A DNA stretch of 32,836 nt. It comes from an uncultured Rhodopila sp. GTDB taxonomy: Bacteria > Pseudomonadota > Alphaproteobacteria > Acetobacterales > Acetobacteraceae. Under the pieces are notes generated by a model. It had not been told where the DNA came from and made no database searches. It saw only the letters and a program-made list of their open reading frames with translations. The position numbers and the translations under genes are program-made. The DNA is taken from the NCBI GenBank assembly GCA_903851415.1, contig CAINOE010000135.1, positions 1 through 32,836 of the forward strand, in the 5' to 3' direction. Shown in pieces: positions 7,804-16,328 of this stretch (positions are counted from its first letter, which is position 1; each line of letters opens with the position of its first letter).

Positions 7804-8238
7804 ATGTCCATTTCCGATGTGCTGCGCGGCAAGGGTCGTCAGGTCGTGAAGGTGCGCACGACAGACTCCGTCCAGGCCGCTGTCCGCAAACTCGCCGAGC
7901 ACCGTATCGGTGCCGTCGTCGCCGAGGACGCCTGGATGAAGCCTGCAGGCGTTTTCTCGGAACGGGACTTCGTCAATGCCGTGGCGGAATATGGCGCCGA
8001 GGCGCTGTCGTTCCGGGTGGAACGGCTGATGAGTACGCCCATCGTGACCTGCCGTCCGGCGGACAGCGTGGACACCGCGCTGGCGGCGATGACTCTGGCG
8101 AAAATCCGCCACCTCCCGGTGGAAGATGCCGGTCAATTGATCGGCATTGTCAGCATTGGCGATCTGGTGAAGCACCGGCTGGACGAGAAGGCGCTGGAGG
8201 CGAACGTGCTGCTCGATATCGCCCGGTTACATAGGTAA
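7804..8238 (+). CDS. CBS-domain pair protein, 144 aa
   Basis: Small stand-alone CBS-pair protein. Such proteins bind adenosine nucleotides (AMP, ATP, SAM, NADH) and act as energy or redox sensors, usually cytoplasmic and dimeric. CBS1 spans about residues 10-62 (VRTTDSVQAAVRKLAEHRIGAVVAED region) and CBS2 about 77-135 (MSTPIVTCRPADSVDTALAAM, then KIRHLPVEDAGQLIGIVSIGDLVKHRL). No catalytic domain is fused. It has its own ribosome site and probably its own promoter, and is followed by paired hairpins. The partner protein cannot be told from context. Confidence 0.9.
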   Translation: MSISDVLRGKGRQVVKVRTTDSVQAAVRKLAEHRIGAVVAEDAWMKPAGVFSERDFVNAVAEYGAEALSFRVERLMSTPIVTCRPADSVDTALAAMTLAKIRHLPVEDAGQLIGIVSIGDLVKHRLDEKALEANVLLDIARLHR

Positions 8239-8243
8239 CGAAA

Positions 8244-8308
8244 CCGGGCAGCGAAGGGCATGGACGGTCCGCCACCGGCCCTTCGCCCGGGGATGCTCCG
8301 CGGACCGT
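8244..8308 (+). terminator. Two overlapping, mutually exclusive hairpins after the CBS gene
   Basis: Stem 1 pairs 8244-8259 with 8278-8290 (13 bp with a three-base bulge and an 18-base loop). The loop of stem 1 contains ACGGTCCGC (8264-8272), which is perfectly complementary to 8300-8308, so a second 9-bp stem can form instead. There is no T-run. The simplest reading is a terminator or mRNA-stabilising 3' structure; an RNA switch is speculative. Confidence 0.4.
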
Positions 8309-8325
8309 GACGCCGAAACGGGAAT

Positions 8326-8558
8326 TTATCCCGGTATCATAGCATTTTCTCCGTGCTCCATCCCCTCCATCTTCAGCCCGTCCGGGTCGAGTAAGAACAC
8401 TGCGTCATAGTCGTCGGAATACGCCCCGGCCGCATCCGAGATCCCGGCGCCGGGTTCATCAGGAACGCCTGCGGCTCATCCACTTCCGTCCGGCTGCGCT
8501 GCCGGACCGCGTAGCGGTGAAAGCCGGCATCGCCGGCGGCATGACCAAGCGCCCGGGC
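8326..8558 (-). pseudogene. Remnant of a VOC/glyoxalase-family gene, frameshifted and truncated
   Basis: Reading in reverse, one frame gives LGHAAGDAGFHRYAVRQRSR and then TEVDEPQAFLM. This resembles the strand-helix start of the second beta-alpha-beta-beta-beta module in vicinal-oxygen-chelate proteins. Near 8455-8465 the similarity jumps frame and continues with AYSDDYDAVFLLDPDGLKM and EGMEHGE, the typical metal-site end of that module (DPDG followed by the metal-binding Glu), to a TAA at 8326-8328. The N-terminal half is not detectable upstream. This fits a decayed fragment. The assignment rests on motif recognition only. Confidence 0.55.
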
Positions 8559-8657
8559 GCAACAGGATTTTGTCCGGTGGTAACCTGCTCGTACGTGGTT
8601 TGTTCTATTGCTTGACCTTAATTCCCGACGCGTGTTCGTCTCGCAGCGGAACTTATC

Positions 8658-8852
8658 ATGATTTCCACCGTCGATCGGCTTCGGATTGCCGCCTTGCCCG
8701 GCATGCTGGGCAGCTCTCATGGCGGCGAACGCGACGACCGGAAGGACTGGACATCGGATTGCGCCATCGCCCGGAAGCTTCCGGCGCAGTTCGAACAGCG
8801 GCTGCGAGCCGATCCCGTCTATCTGGCCGGCTGGAACAGTCTTGCGCAGTAG
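8658..8852 (+). CDS. Possible small protein or gene fragment, 64 aa
   Basis: A short frame from ATG 8658 encodes a protein starting MISTVDRLRIAALPGMLGSS, followed by GGERD. The MLGSxxxGER pattern resembles the start of a small helical protein common in alphaproteobacteria, but the similarity fades after about 25 residues, so it may be a frameshifted remnant. There is no good ribosome site or promoter. It lies between the VOC remnant and the acyltransferase, in an area that looks eroded. Confidence 0.25.
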   Translation: MISTVDRLRIAALPGMLGSSHGGERDDRKDWTSDCAIARKLPAQFEQRLRADPVYLAGWNSLAQ

Positions 8853-8906
8853 GCGGCGATGCGGCCGCTTCCGGCACGAACGCAACGGCGGGCGCCGTCG
8901 CCGCCA

Positions 8907-10007
8907 TCATGCCCGCTCAACCCGCCGCCTGGGGAATGGCGGGAACACACGGCAGGCGATCGTTCCGAAAGCGCGCCGCCACGGTTCTTTGCGGCGCTCC
9001 GATACCTCGGCCATCAGGAAGACGGCCGCCAGGGTCAGCACGAACAGCGACGCCTGAGCCAGCGCCGTGGTCAGCGGCCAGGGCATGACGGCGGCGATGA
9101 ACTGCAGCACCGGATAGTGCATCAGGTAGATCGAAAAGGTGGCGGCCGCCAGCCACCTGATTGGCGTTGCCACCGGCCTGAGCAGGGGTGCGATCCGGTC
9201 GGACAGATGGCAGATCCCGATCAGATGCAGCGCGAACAATCCTGCCACGACATAGTCCTGCGCCAGCTCGGGCCGGGAGAGAGCGTCCGGCGCAAGCCCG
9301 TAAAGGCGGCCATGGCTGAAAGCCAGCGCCTCATACCAGATCCATCCGGATACGGAAACAACCACGCAAATGATCCCTATCGGAACCGATTGCCTCGTTG
9401 CGCGGGTCAGACGGTGGCAGGCGACGCCCAACAGCCATAGCGGAAACAGGGACAGGATCCGGGGACCTGCAATCGCCGCGGCGGCCGGTATCGCCCACAC
9501 CCTGATCCGCCGCGGCGCAAACATCGCGACGCCGAAAATCACATAGTACCAGACCTCGTAGCCCAGCGACCAGTACGGCCAGTCGGTGCCCGGCCTGATG
9601 TCCAAAGTCCAGAGCTGGTTCACGAACAGCGCCGACATCAGATAGCCCCGGAACAGATCGCCGGCCTGGTAGTGCGGCGGCGCATCCGCTGGATACATGT
9701 TCGGATCAAGTGCGCTGCCGGCGGTATCCAGCGCCAGCGTCAGCAGCAAGGCTGGCACCGCCACCGAATAGACGCGGGCCATCCGGTTGACGATGTAGCT
9801 TCGCGGATCGGTTTCGCGGCTGGCGGTCACGTGGCCGATGACGAAGCCCGACAGCACGAAGAATACGTCCACGGCTTCTGCGCCGTAAGGCTGCATCTGA
9901 TAAAGCATGCCGCCGGTGAAATGGCGCGTGCCGTAATGCGACAGGAAGACTGCCAGCGCCGCTGCGAAACGCACGAGATCGAGGTAGAGAGACGTGCCGG
10001 CCCGCAT
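8907..10007 (-). CDS. Acyltransferase 3 family membrane protein (OafA/NodX-like)
   Basis: Integral membrane O-acyltransferase of the family that adds acetyl or other acyl groups to surface sugars (O-antigen, exopolysaccharide, Nod factors). It starts with YLDLVRFAAALAVFLSHYG, the signature first helix with the conserved Arg-Phe and His. The second signature VDVFFVLSGFVIGHV follows, then WSLGYEVWYYVIFG and, near the end, TFSIYLMHYPVLQF, all standard for the family. About ten membrane helices are visible and the length is 366 aa. The start codon is ATG at 10005-10007. It is transcribed away from the glycosyltransferase locus, which supports a role in decorating that glycan; the acceptor is unknown. 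Confidence 0.93.
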   Translation of the reverse strand: MRAGTSLYLDLVRFAAALAVFLSHYGTRHFTGGMLYQMQPYGAEAVDVFFVLSGFVIGHVTASRETDPRSYIVNRMARVYSVAVPALLLTLALDTAGSALDPNMYPADAPPHYQAGDLFRGYLMSALFVNQLWTLDIRPGTDWPYWSLGYEVWYYVIFGVAMFAPRRIRVWAIPAAAAIAGPRILSLFPLWLLGVACHRLTRATRQSVPIGIICVVVSVSGWIWYEALAFSHGRLYGLAPDALSRPELAQDYVVAGLFALHLIGICHLSDRIAPLLRPVATPIRWLAAATFSIYLMHYPVLQFIAAVMPWPLTTALAQASLFVLTLAAVFLMAEVSERRKEPWRRAFGTIACRVFPPFPRRRVERA

Positions 10008-10637
10008 CCCAAACTCTCAGATCCGGCGGACCGGAAGGCCGCGGACGCGGCACGCCCCACCGGCACGGCGGCGCTCCGTCATCGCCCGGATGCCCGGGCG
10101 GCTGCGAAGAGCGGCGGTCATCGGATGCGCGCCGTCCGGCCCTGCAGGAGGGTTGCGGCAGGTCATGCAACGTGCCTGCCGGCACCGGCGCGCCTCACCG
10201 GCTCCGGCTTGCCGGACACGGCGCTGCGTGCCGATGCCGGCAGAAACGGCGTCGGCGCCGGGCGAGTCGCAGGTATGACGTCCGACCTATCCATCGGTCG
10301 CATTCCTACGATACCGGCCGCGCGTCAGGCGAGTCGCATTCTTCGGTCGATGGCCGGATCGCCGGCATCGGGCAACCGGCAAAGGTTTGCCGCTGCCGCC
10401 TTACGAAAAATGGACGTATCCGGTATGCTTTTCCAATGGAAACAAACTGACCCGCTCTGCAAACCGGGTGAGTTTGCCCGCGCCGGGCGGCTGAGCGGCG
10501 GCGAACGGATCGCCGCTCCGTCACGCCCGAGTCTCTTACATATGGCAACGGTCATGGAAAACCGTTAGAACACATTGGCCTATGTCGTATCCAATGGTGT
10601 TGCCCGGCATGGCGGTCTAGTTCCTGGAGCCTGCCGC
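10008..10637. other. Divergent intergenic stretch with a weak promoter candidate
   Basis: About 630 bases between the divergent acyltransferase and the glycosyltransferase fusion. Most is GC-rich with no credible gene. A less GC-rich patch at about 10400-10450 contains TTACGA and TATGCT spaced by 17 bases (forward), a weak promoter candidate. AACGGT/ACCGTT (10547-10552 and 10561-10566) form a small hairpin just before the gene. A TTG-started 21-codon extension of the fusion gene is open here but unlikely to be used. Confidence 0.4.
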
Positions 10638-12608
10638 GTGACCGTTAGCGTGATCATTCCAGCCTATAACGCGGCTGAGACTGTTGCTTACGCAGTGACG
10701 AGCTGCATTGCGCAGAGCGCGCACGCGTTGGAAGTGCTCGTGGTCGATGACGGCTCGACGGATGACACGGCGGAGATCGTCAGCCGATTCGGCGCCCCGG
10801 TCAGGCTCATGCGCCAACACAACCGCGGTCCGGGAGCCGCCCGCAATGCCGCGGCCCGCCAGGCCCGCGGCGAGTGGCTTGCTTTTCTCGATGCCGACGA
10901 CTGGTGGATGCCCGACAAGCTTGAACGCCAGCTTAAGCTGGCGGAACCGGATGTCGGCATTATCCACAGCCTGGCAAATGTCTCGGTGCCCGGTATTCCA
11001 GACCTGATCGGGTTCGACGACCTCTGGCAGCGCAACCTGATCGTCAACTCCTCCGTCCTGATCAGGAAAGCGGTATTCGAAGCGCTGGGCGGCTTCATCG
11101 AACACCCCGAACTGTTCGTTTGCGAGGACTACAACCTTTGGCTGCGCGCGGCCGCCGAGGGCGTCAAGATAAAGTTGTGCCGGGAACTGCTGACCTACTA
11201 TCGGCCTGGTCAGGGCATATCATCCAATGCCAAGAGCTTCTTCGAAGGGTCCGACCGCAACCTGAGCATGATTGGCGCCCGCTATCGCCTCGATCCTGTA
11301 CAGGTGGAGGAGAAGCGCACCTGCGTGATGTTCGATATCGGCCTCATGGCGCTCGGTCAGCGCAACCTGCCGTTGGCCCGCTTTCTGTTGAAAGCGGCCT
11401 TCCTCCGCAAGCCGCAGGTGCGGACATGTTTCCATAGCGCCGTCGCGCATCTGTCTGACAGCACGCTCGATCTTGTGCGGCGGTCGCGGGGGGGCTACCA
11501 GCGGTCGCGGCACCGCTGCATCGATGACCCTACGGTGTCGTTCACCCGGGGGAACGATGCGCCGATCGGCCTGGCCGGCGGTTGGCCGGCGGTCCTTGTC
11601 ATCATCGACACCGAGGAGGAGTTTGATTGGGCGACGCTGCCTCCGGTCACGATGGGCGTGCGTGCCATGCGCCATCAGGAAGCGGCCTACCGCATTCTGC
11701 GCAAGCATGGGATCGTGCCGACATACGCGGTCGACTACATGATCGCCACCGATCGCGACGCGTATGCGCCGCTGCAGGCGTTCGTGGCTGAGGGCGGATG
11801 CGAGATTGGCAGCCAGTTGCACACCTGGGTCAATCCGCCCCTTCTGGAAGCACGCAGCCTGCGCAACACTTATGCCGGCAATCTCCCGGCCTGGCTGGAA
11901 TTTGAGAAGATCGCACGACTGACGCAAACCATCGAGGACAATCTCGGGATCAAGCCGATCCTGTATCGCGGGGGACGGTACGGATCGAGTCCGTACACGG
12001 CCCGGATACTGAAGTGGCTAGGCTACAAGGTGGACTGCACCGTGCTTCCGTTCTTCGATTTGCGAGACGACGGGGGGCCTGACTACCGCCAGTCGCCAAA
12101 CCAGCCCGGATGGCGCGATCCGGACCGCCAGCTCCTGGAAATCCCCGCGACGGTCGGCATGAGCGGTTTGCTGAGGCGCTGGGGGGCCGAGCTTTATCCG
12201 CACCTGAACCACCCCGTCGCACGGTACCTCGGGGCGCCCTCGCTTTTGCGCCGGCTGAATATTCTCGATCGCAACCGGCTGACACCCGAGGGCGCGTCGC
12301 TCGCGGACCTCAAGCGGCTCGCCCGCGACCTGGTGCAGCGCGACCGGTCCCGCGTTCTTGTGCTGTCATTTCACAGTTCGTCCTTGCTGCCGGGCAACAC
12401 GCCCTATGTCCGCACCGCCCGGGACCTGGATGCCTTTCTGGGCCGCATGGATGAATTCCTTGGCTTCGTCATGGACGAGCTGCACGGCGTCCCGGTCACG
12501 CCTGCGGACGTCTACCGGATGGCATCGGCGATGTCCGGTCCGGGCGAGCCGGTTGCGCAGGATGCCCGTTCGCAGAGTCCCGCCGGCGAGCGGGTGGCGC
12601 CCGCGTGA
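10638..12608 (+). CDS. Glycosyltransferase family 2 fused to a WalW-like polysaccharide deacetylase
   Basis: Two-domain enzyme of 656 aa. Residues ~1-230 are a GT-A glycosyltransferase: TVSVIIPAYNAAETV, the nucleotide site VVDDGSTDDT (Asp37-38), NRGPGAARNAAARQARGEW, and metal-binding DADD at Asp85-Asp87. Residues ~230-310 are a helical linker. Residues ~315-630 resemble NodB-fold (WalW-like) deacetylases: LVIIDTEEEFDW at 320-331 with the first metal/catalytic acid, EIGSQLHTWVNPP with the metal His, LYRGGRYGSS, and SFHSSSLLPGNTPYV near the end. I chose GTG 10638, preceded by GGAG and matching the domain start. It overlaps the next gene by four bases (GTGA). A role in building and deacetylating a surface or exported glycan is inferred. 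Confidence 0.88.
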   Translation: MTVSVIIPAYNAAETVAYAVTSCIAQSAHALEVLVVDDGSTDDTAEIVSRFGAPVRLMRQHNRGPGAARNAAARQARGEWLAFLDADDWWMPDKLERQLKLAEPDVGIIHSLANVSVPGIPDLIGFDDLWQRNLIVNSSVLIRKAVFEALGGFIEHPELFVCEDYNLWLRAAAEGVKIKLCRELLTYYRPGQGISSNAKSFFEGSDRNLSMIGARYRLDPVQVEEKRTCVMFDIGLMALGQRNLPLARFLLKAAFLRKPQVRTCFHSAVAHLSDSTLDLVRRSRGGYQRSRHRCIDDPTVSFTRGNDAPIGLAGGWPAVLVIIDTEEEFDWATLPPVTMGVRAMRHQEAAYRILRKHGIVPTYAVDYMIATDRDAYAPLQAFVAEGGCEIGSQLHTWVNPPLLEARSLRNTYAGNLPAWLEFEKIARLTQTIEDNLGIKPILYRGGRYGSSPYTARILKWLGYKVDCTVLPFFDLRDDGGPDYRQSPNQPGWRDPDRQLLEIPATVGMSGLLRRWGAELYPHLNHPVARYLGAPSLLRRLNILDRNRLTPEGASLADLKRLARDLVQRDRSRVLVLSFHSSSLLPGNTPYVRTARDLDAFLGRMDEFLGFVMDELHGVPVTPADVYRMASAMSGPGEPVAQDARSQSPAGERVAPA

Positions 12609-13498
12609 AGATGTTCCATTTCCGCGGACCAAGCCCGAACTTCGGCGATGAGCTGAACGCCTGGCTTTGGCCAAAGTTGATCCCGGATCTTCTGGACGAC
12701 GATCCGGCCGTTCGCTTCCTGGGCATCGGGTCGATCCTGTTCGATACGTTCGACCCGGCCGTTCTCAAGGTCGTATTCGGCGCGGGCTTCGGCGGCTACA
12801 CCGCGGCGCCGAGGCTCGACCCAAGCTGGTTCGTCTATTTCGTCCGCGGACCGCGCACCGCATTCGCGCTTGGCCTGAAGTCCGGATTCGGTCTGGGAGA
12901 TTCTGCCACGCTGATCCGTGCGGCCAGGCCACCGGCGGTGCCGAAGCGCTACCGCGCCGCCTTTGTTCCACATTGGGAAAGCCTGGTCTACGGCGCCTGG
13001 CCGGCGGCGGCAGCCCGGGCCGGGCTGCACCTGATCGATGTGCGCTGGCCGGTCGATACGGTGCTCGACCACATGCTGGCGAGCGAGGTGCTGATTTGCG
13101 AAGCGATGCACGGCGCCATCGTCGCCGACGCGCTCCGCATCCCCTGGATCGCCGTCGATCCGTTGATGCGGGTCAACCAGGCAAAGTGGCATGACTGGGC
13201 CGATTCGCTCGGGCTGGAACTCCGTATGGCCGAGCTGCGTCCGTCCGCATGGCTGGAACGGGCGCGCCAGCTTGTCCAATGCGACCGGGCGCGGTTGCGC
13301 TGGGTCAGCTACCAGGGACTCAAGCTGGAAGGACGCTTGAACGGACCTTGGATCCGGGATGCCGCGGGTTCGCTGGCCAGGGCCGCGCAGTGCGAGCCGC
13401 AGCTCAGCAGCGACTCGGCGATCGAGCGGGTGACGGACACCATGCTCGGTCACCTGCGGCAGCTTTCGGCCGGACGGCATCTGCGATCGAGACGATGA
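12605..13498 (+). CDS. Polysaccharide pyruvyltransferase-family protein
   Basis: Likely transfers pyruvate from phosphoenolpyruvate to a sugar of the glycan, giving a pyruvyl ketal (WcaK/CsaB superfamily, GT-B-like fold). Evidence is the N-terminal NFGDELNAWLWPKL motif, the central GIGSIL segment, and the late EAMHGAIVADALRIPWIAVD motif, the classic family signature with the conserved His. It starts at GTG 12605, overlapping the fusion gene stop; an ATG two codons later (12611) is an alternative. It is 297 aa, slightly short. The last ~60 residues look family-unspecific. Strict coupling with the upstream fusion gene argues that the same glycan is the substrate. Confidence 0.85.
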   Translation: MKMFHFRGPSPNFGDELNAWLWPKLIPDLLDDDPAVRFLGIGSILFDTFDPAVLKVVFGAGFGGYTAAPRLDPSWFVYFVRGPRTAFALGLKSGFGLGDSATLIRAARPPAVPKRYRAAFVPHWESLVYGAWPAAAARAGLHLIDVRWPVDTVLDHMLASEVLICEAMHGAIVADALRIPWIAVDPLMRVNQAKWHDWADSLGLELRMAELRPSAWLERARQLVQCDRARLRWVSYQGLKLEGRLNGPWIRDAAGSLARAAQCEPQLSSDSAIERVTDTMLGHLRQLSAGRHLRSRR

Positions 13499-13570
13499 TG
13501 CGGCACGTCAGGCCGAGCGTTGCGATGCCGGATTGCCGGGCGAGACGCGGTTGATGTCCGGGGTTTGGAG

Positions 13571-13592
13571 CCAGGCCCATCGCATGGTCTGG
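13571..13592. terminator. Possible bidirectional terminator hairpin
   Basis: CCAGGCC (13571-13577) pairs with GGTCTGG (13586-13592) through one G-T pair, with an 8-base loop, in the 142-base gap between two convergent genes. No T-run follows on either strand. Confidence 0.25.
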
Positions 13593-13640
13593 CCGCTGGG
13601 CATCCGAAATCCGCAGATCCCCGGGCAGCGCTCGTGGCTG

Positions 13641-14594
13641 CTACTGTGGACTTATGACTTCCCTGGTCAGGTGCGCCTGCGCCATCCGCAGCATGCGCGC
13701 GACAGAGGCAGGCAAGAGTTTGACGGCGAGCAGCCGCGCCGACCGGGTCAGCAACCAAAGCGGAGAGTCCAATTGGAAACTCTGCGAAACCAGACCTCTG
13801 GCGGGCATGACCGTGGCGGCAACCGAATCGGAACCGCCGCCGCCGAGATACTGGTTAACGACCTGACCCCGGCTGGTTTCCAGACGGTCCATCGCGGTCC
13901 GGATCATCTCCCGGGTCATGCCGCCATTCAGCGACAGGCATAGATTAGCCGCGAACGAGGGGTAACCGGATGCCCGGGCGAGCGCGGCAAGCACCGGCGC
14001 CTGTCCCAGCGCGATGGCACTCATCACGTCCGGGCTGAACATCCCGATATTCGTGAGGACCGGAAAGTCGAGAGAATATTGCAGTCCGACCAATAACTTC
14101 GTGCCCACCTGATAGGATGCGTGGATCCGGCGCGTCGAGACGATGTGTCGGATGGCATGGATCAGCAGATCGAGATCCGGATGGTGGCCGGCGAAGACGA
14201 AAGCGGCGTTGTGGACTCCCTGCTCGGTCATGGTCCGTCCCTGCGGATCGATCCAGACCCAGGCCTCCTTCGCGAAGGCGTAGCCCTTGGTCACGTCGAT
14301 CGTCAGCCGGTCCGGTGCGAAGACGAACGTGTCCGCATCCAGCCACACCACGCGTTCCCACCCTTGGGCGAGCCGCGTCCTGGCAAGCTCCAGGCGCGCG
14401 AGATTGGTGATCGACCGCTTGTTGTCGCCGACGCCCGCCAAATACTCGGCTCCGCACAGGTCGAAGATGCGGTCGTCCATGAACTCATATTCATACCCCT
14501 GAAGCGCGCTCCAGGACCGCACGCTGTCCAGGCAGCGTTGCATCCATGGCGCGACCTCGCTGGTACGGTATGTTTGGATAACGAGCGTTCGCAC
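13641..14594 (-). CDS. Glycosyltransferase with DxD motif (GT32-like sugar transferase)
   Basis: Predicted cytoplasmic GT-A glycosyltransferase. It begins with a short strand/loop LVIQTYRTSEVAPWM and then CLDSVRSWSALQGYEYEFMDD, the layout of capsular/LPS sugar transferases that start with a Trp-rich acceptor region. The metal/nucleotide-sugar site is WERVVWLDADTFVFAP with Asp86-Ala-Asp88. Further typical pieces are GVHNAAFVFAGHHPDLD and NGGMTREMI. Start is GTG at 14592-14594, with GGAGG five bases upstream on the reverse strand. It is 317 aa. It faces the fusion/pyruvyltransferase pair and probably acts on the same glycan. Sugar specificity cannot be read from the sequence. Confidence 0.75.
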   Translation of the reverse strand: MRTLVIQTYRTSEVAPWMQRCLDSVRSWSALQGYEYEFMDDRIFDLCGAEYLAGVGDNKRSITNLARLELARTRLAQGWERVVWLDADTFVFAPDRLTIDVTKGYAFAKEAWVWIDPQGRTMTEQGVHNAAFVFAGHHPDLDLLIHAIRHIVSTRRIHASYQVGTKLLVGLQYSLDFPVLTNIGMFSPDVMSAIALGQAPVLAALARASGYPSFAANLCLSLNGGMTREMIRTAMDRLETSRGQVVNQYLGGGGSDSVAATVMPARGLVSQSFQLDSPLWLLTRSARLLAVKLLPASVARMLRMAQAHLTREVISPQ

Positions 14595-14634
14595 GTTGGC
14601 CTCCGGTGTCGCAGCATCGCGATCCCGTTGAGGA

Positions 14635-14672
14635 TGTCATATATTCTGTTATCAAAGCAATTGCATCTATGC
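14635..14672 (-). promoter_or_regulatory. AT-rich upstream patch, promoter candidate for the DxD glycosyltransferase
   Basis: The gap between the glycosyltransferase start (14594) and the phosphoesterase stop (14777) contains a short AT-rich run that reads on the reverse strand as GCAATTGCTTTGATAACAG, then AATATATG. It is the only AT-rich run in this gap and sits 40-80 bases before the start, where a promoter would be. Exact -35/-10 spacing is not convincing. Confidence 0.3.
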
Positions 14673-14776
14673 CGTCGGCCGCACGGATCGTTCCGTCAGC
14701 CAGGCCAGCTCGATCGCATGCGGCCGGACAACCTCCACCATCCGGTATGGACGCTGCCATAGCCGAACCCGTGCGC

Positions 14777-16210
14777 CTACAAGCCGCCCAGAAACGCCTT
14801 CACATGCGCCGCGATGTCCGCCGCCGCCGCCGCGACGTTCGCATGGATCGGCACCGGATCGGGCACCTTGGTCAGCCGGAGCACATGCGCGCCGACATTC
14901 GCCGCCGCCGTGGGCAGCAGCATGGCCGCCGTGCCCAGTCCCTTCTGCATACCGTTCGGCGCCCGCGCCGCCGATCGGCTGAGCTGTTCGGGGGTGACGG
15001 CAACCTTGGGCACGGCGATCGAGGCGGGGCCGTCGTTACTGCCATCCCCCGCAAGCGCCTCGAGCAGGTCCGGCGCCGCCGCGTCGCGCGGCGTCAGCGC
15101 GGGGAAACCGAACAGTTTTCCCAACGTCGCAATGACCGAGCTGTGGTCGAACGGCGTCGTCCCCGGCGGCCGGATGACCGAGCCCGGCGAAATATAAGGA
15201 GAAACGATCACCGCGGGCACGCGCACGCCGAAACGATCGAACGCGAACCCGTCGGGTGCCGGACCGCCGGGGGGCGTCGCGGCGGGTGGGACGACATGGT
15301 CGTAGCAGCCGCCATGCTCGTCATAGGTAACGATCAGCAGCGTGTTCTTCCACCCGGGGCCGCCGCGCACCGCGTTGTACACCGTCGCGATCAGCGCCTC
15401 CCCGAGCGCGACATCATGCGGCGGATGCTGGTCGTTCGGCATCTTCTTCAGCACCGGATCGGTGAAGTAACGCGGCTCGATGAAGCTGTAGGCTGGTAGA
15501 GTGCCGTTCCTGGCGTCGTTGGCGAAGTCCTGCTCGAAGAAACGGAAATGCGTGAACGCATCGCGCCACAGTTTCGCCAGCGTGGCTGATTGCGGAATGT
15601 CATGGAAATACACCCGCCAGCTCTGTCCGGCATCCTGCAGGCGGTTGAACACCGTCTCCATGCTGTAGGGAAAATGTGTCGGCGAATTGTTGACGTAGCC
15701 GTTCGCCGTGCCGGTATGGACGAAGAACCGGTTCGGCCAGGTTTGGCACGGCGCCGAGGCATGCCAGCGGTCGGAAACCCCGAACGCCCGCGCCAACTGG
15801 CTGAGCACCGGCACCTGGTCGGGGGTGAAATAATGCATCGGCGCCGCCGGATCGGGTGCGGGATCGACCGCCGGGTCGGGGGGCGGCTGGCGCATGTAGT
15901 TGTCAACGAACCCGTCCATCGCCGGCGCGCCGGTGTTCGGCTGCCCGTCGGCAACCAGGCCGTTGATCTGCATGGCGATGTCGGTGAACAGCTCGCCGGG
16001 GTCGGGGTCGGGGATGCAGGCGGCGGTCGGGGTGAGATCCGGCGACTTCCAGACCGGAACGATCTGCCGCAGCCCGCCCGGCTTGTGCCAGACGTTCTGC
16101 TCCTCGCCGGTCAGGCCGTCGAACGTCTCATCGCTTTCGTACAGCATTCCCAGCATGGAATCGAACGAGCGATTCTCCAGCATCAGGACGACGACATGCT
16201 TGATGTCCAT
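14777..16210 (-). CDS. Phosphoesterase family protein (phospholipase C / acid phosphatase-like)
   Basis: Member of the phosphoesterase superfamily that includes bacterial phospholipases C and acid phosphatases (alkaline-phosphatase-like fold). It begins IKHVVVLMLENRSFDSMLG, with the metal/nucleophile region ENRSFD at residues 12-17. Downstream are the family landmarks GVSDRWHASAPCQTWPNR, FFVHTGTANG, LLIVTYDEHGGCYDHVVPP (metal-binding Asp/His) and VPAVIVSPYISPGSV, then FDHSSVIATLGKLFG. I chose ATG 16208-16210, preceded by AGGAG seven bases away; an upstream Met adds 28 odd residues. It is 477 aa. No signal peptide is visible, whereas classic secreted phospholipases C carry a Tat signal, so it may be cytoplasmic. 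The substrate is unknown. Confidence 0.88.
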   Translation of the reverse strand: MDIKHVVVLMLENRSFDSMLGMLYESDETFDGLTGEEQNVWHKPGGLRQIVPVWKSPDLTPTAACIPDPDPGELFTDIAMQINGLVADGQPNTGAPAMDGFVDNYMRQPPPDPAVDPAPDPAAPMHYFTPDQVPVLSQLARAFGVSDRWHASAPCQTWPNRFFVHTGTANGYVNNSPTHFPYSMETVFNRLQDAGQSWRVYFHDIPQSATLAKLWRDAFTHFRFFEQDFANDARNGTLPAYSFIEPRYFTDPVLKKMPNDQHPPHDVALGEALIATVYNAVRGGPGWKNTLLIVTYDEHGGCYDHVVPPAATPPGGPAPDGFAFDRFGVRVPAVIVSPYISPGSVIRPPGTTPFDHSSVIATLGKLFGFPALTPRDAAAPDLLEALAGDGSNDGPASIAVPKVAVTPEQLSRSAARAPNGMQKGLGTAAMLLPTAAANVGAHVLRLTKVPDPVPIHANVAAAAADIAAHVKAFLGGL

Positions 16211-16288
16211 TGGCTGTCTCCTGCTGACCCCCATGTAGAGCCGATGCGGCATCGCTTGTCCACTGGCCGTATCGCAGGCGGCCCGATA

Positions 16289-16300
16289 TGACATTTGTCA
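16289..16300. promoter_or_regulatory. Small palindrome upstream of the phosphoesterase gene
   Basis: TGACATTTGTCA has 5-base perfect arms about 80 bases upstream of the phosphoesterase start. It could be a regulator site, but a 12-base palindrome alone is weak evidence. Confidence 0.2.
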
Positions 16301-16328
16301 CGCCGGTGCATGACGGTTGACCGGCGGC

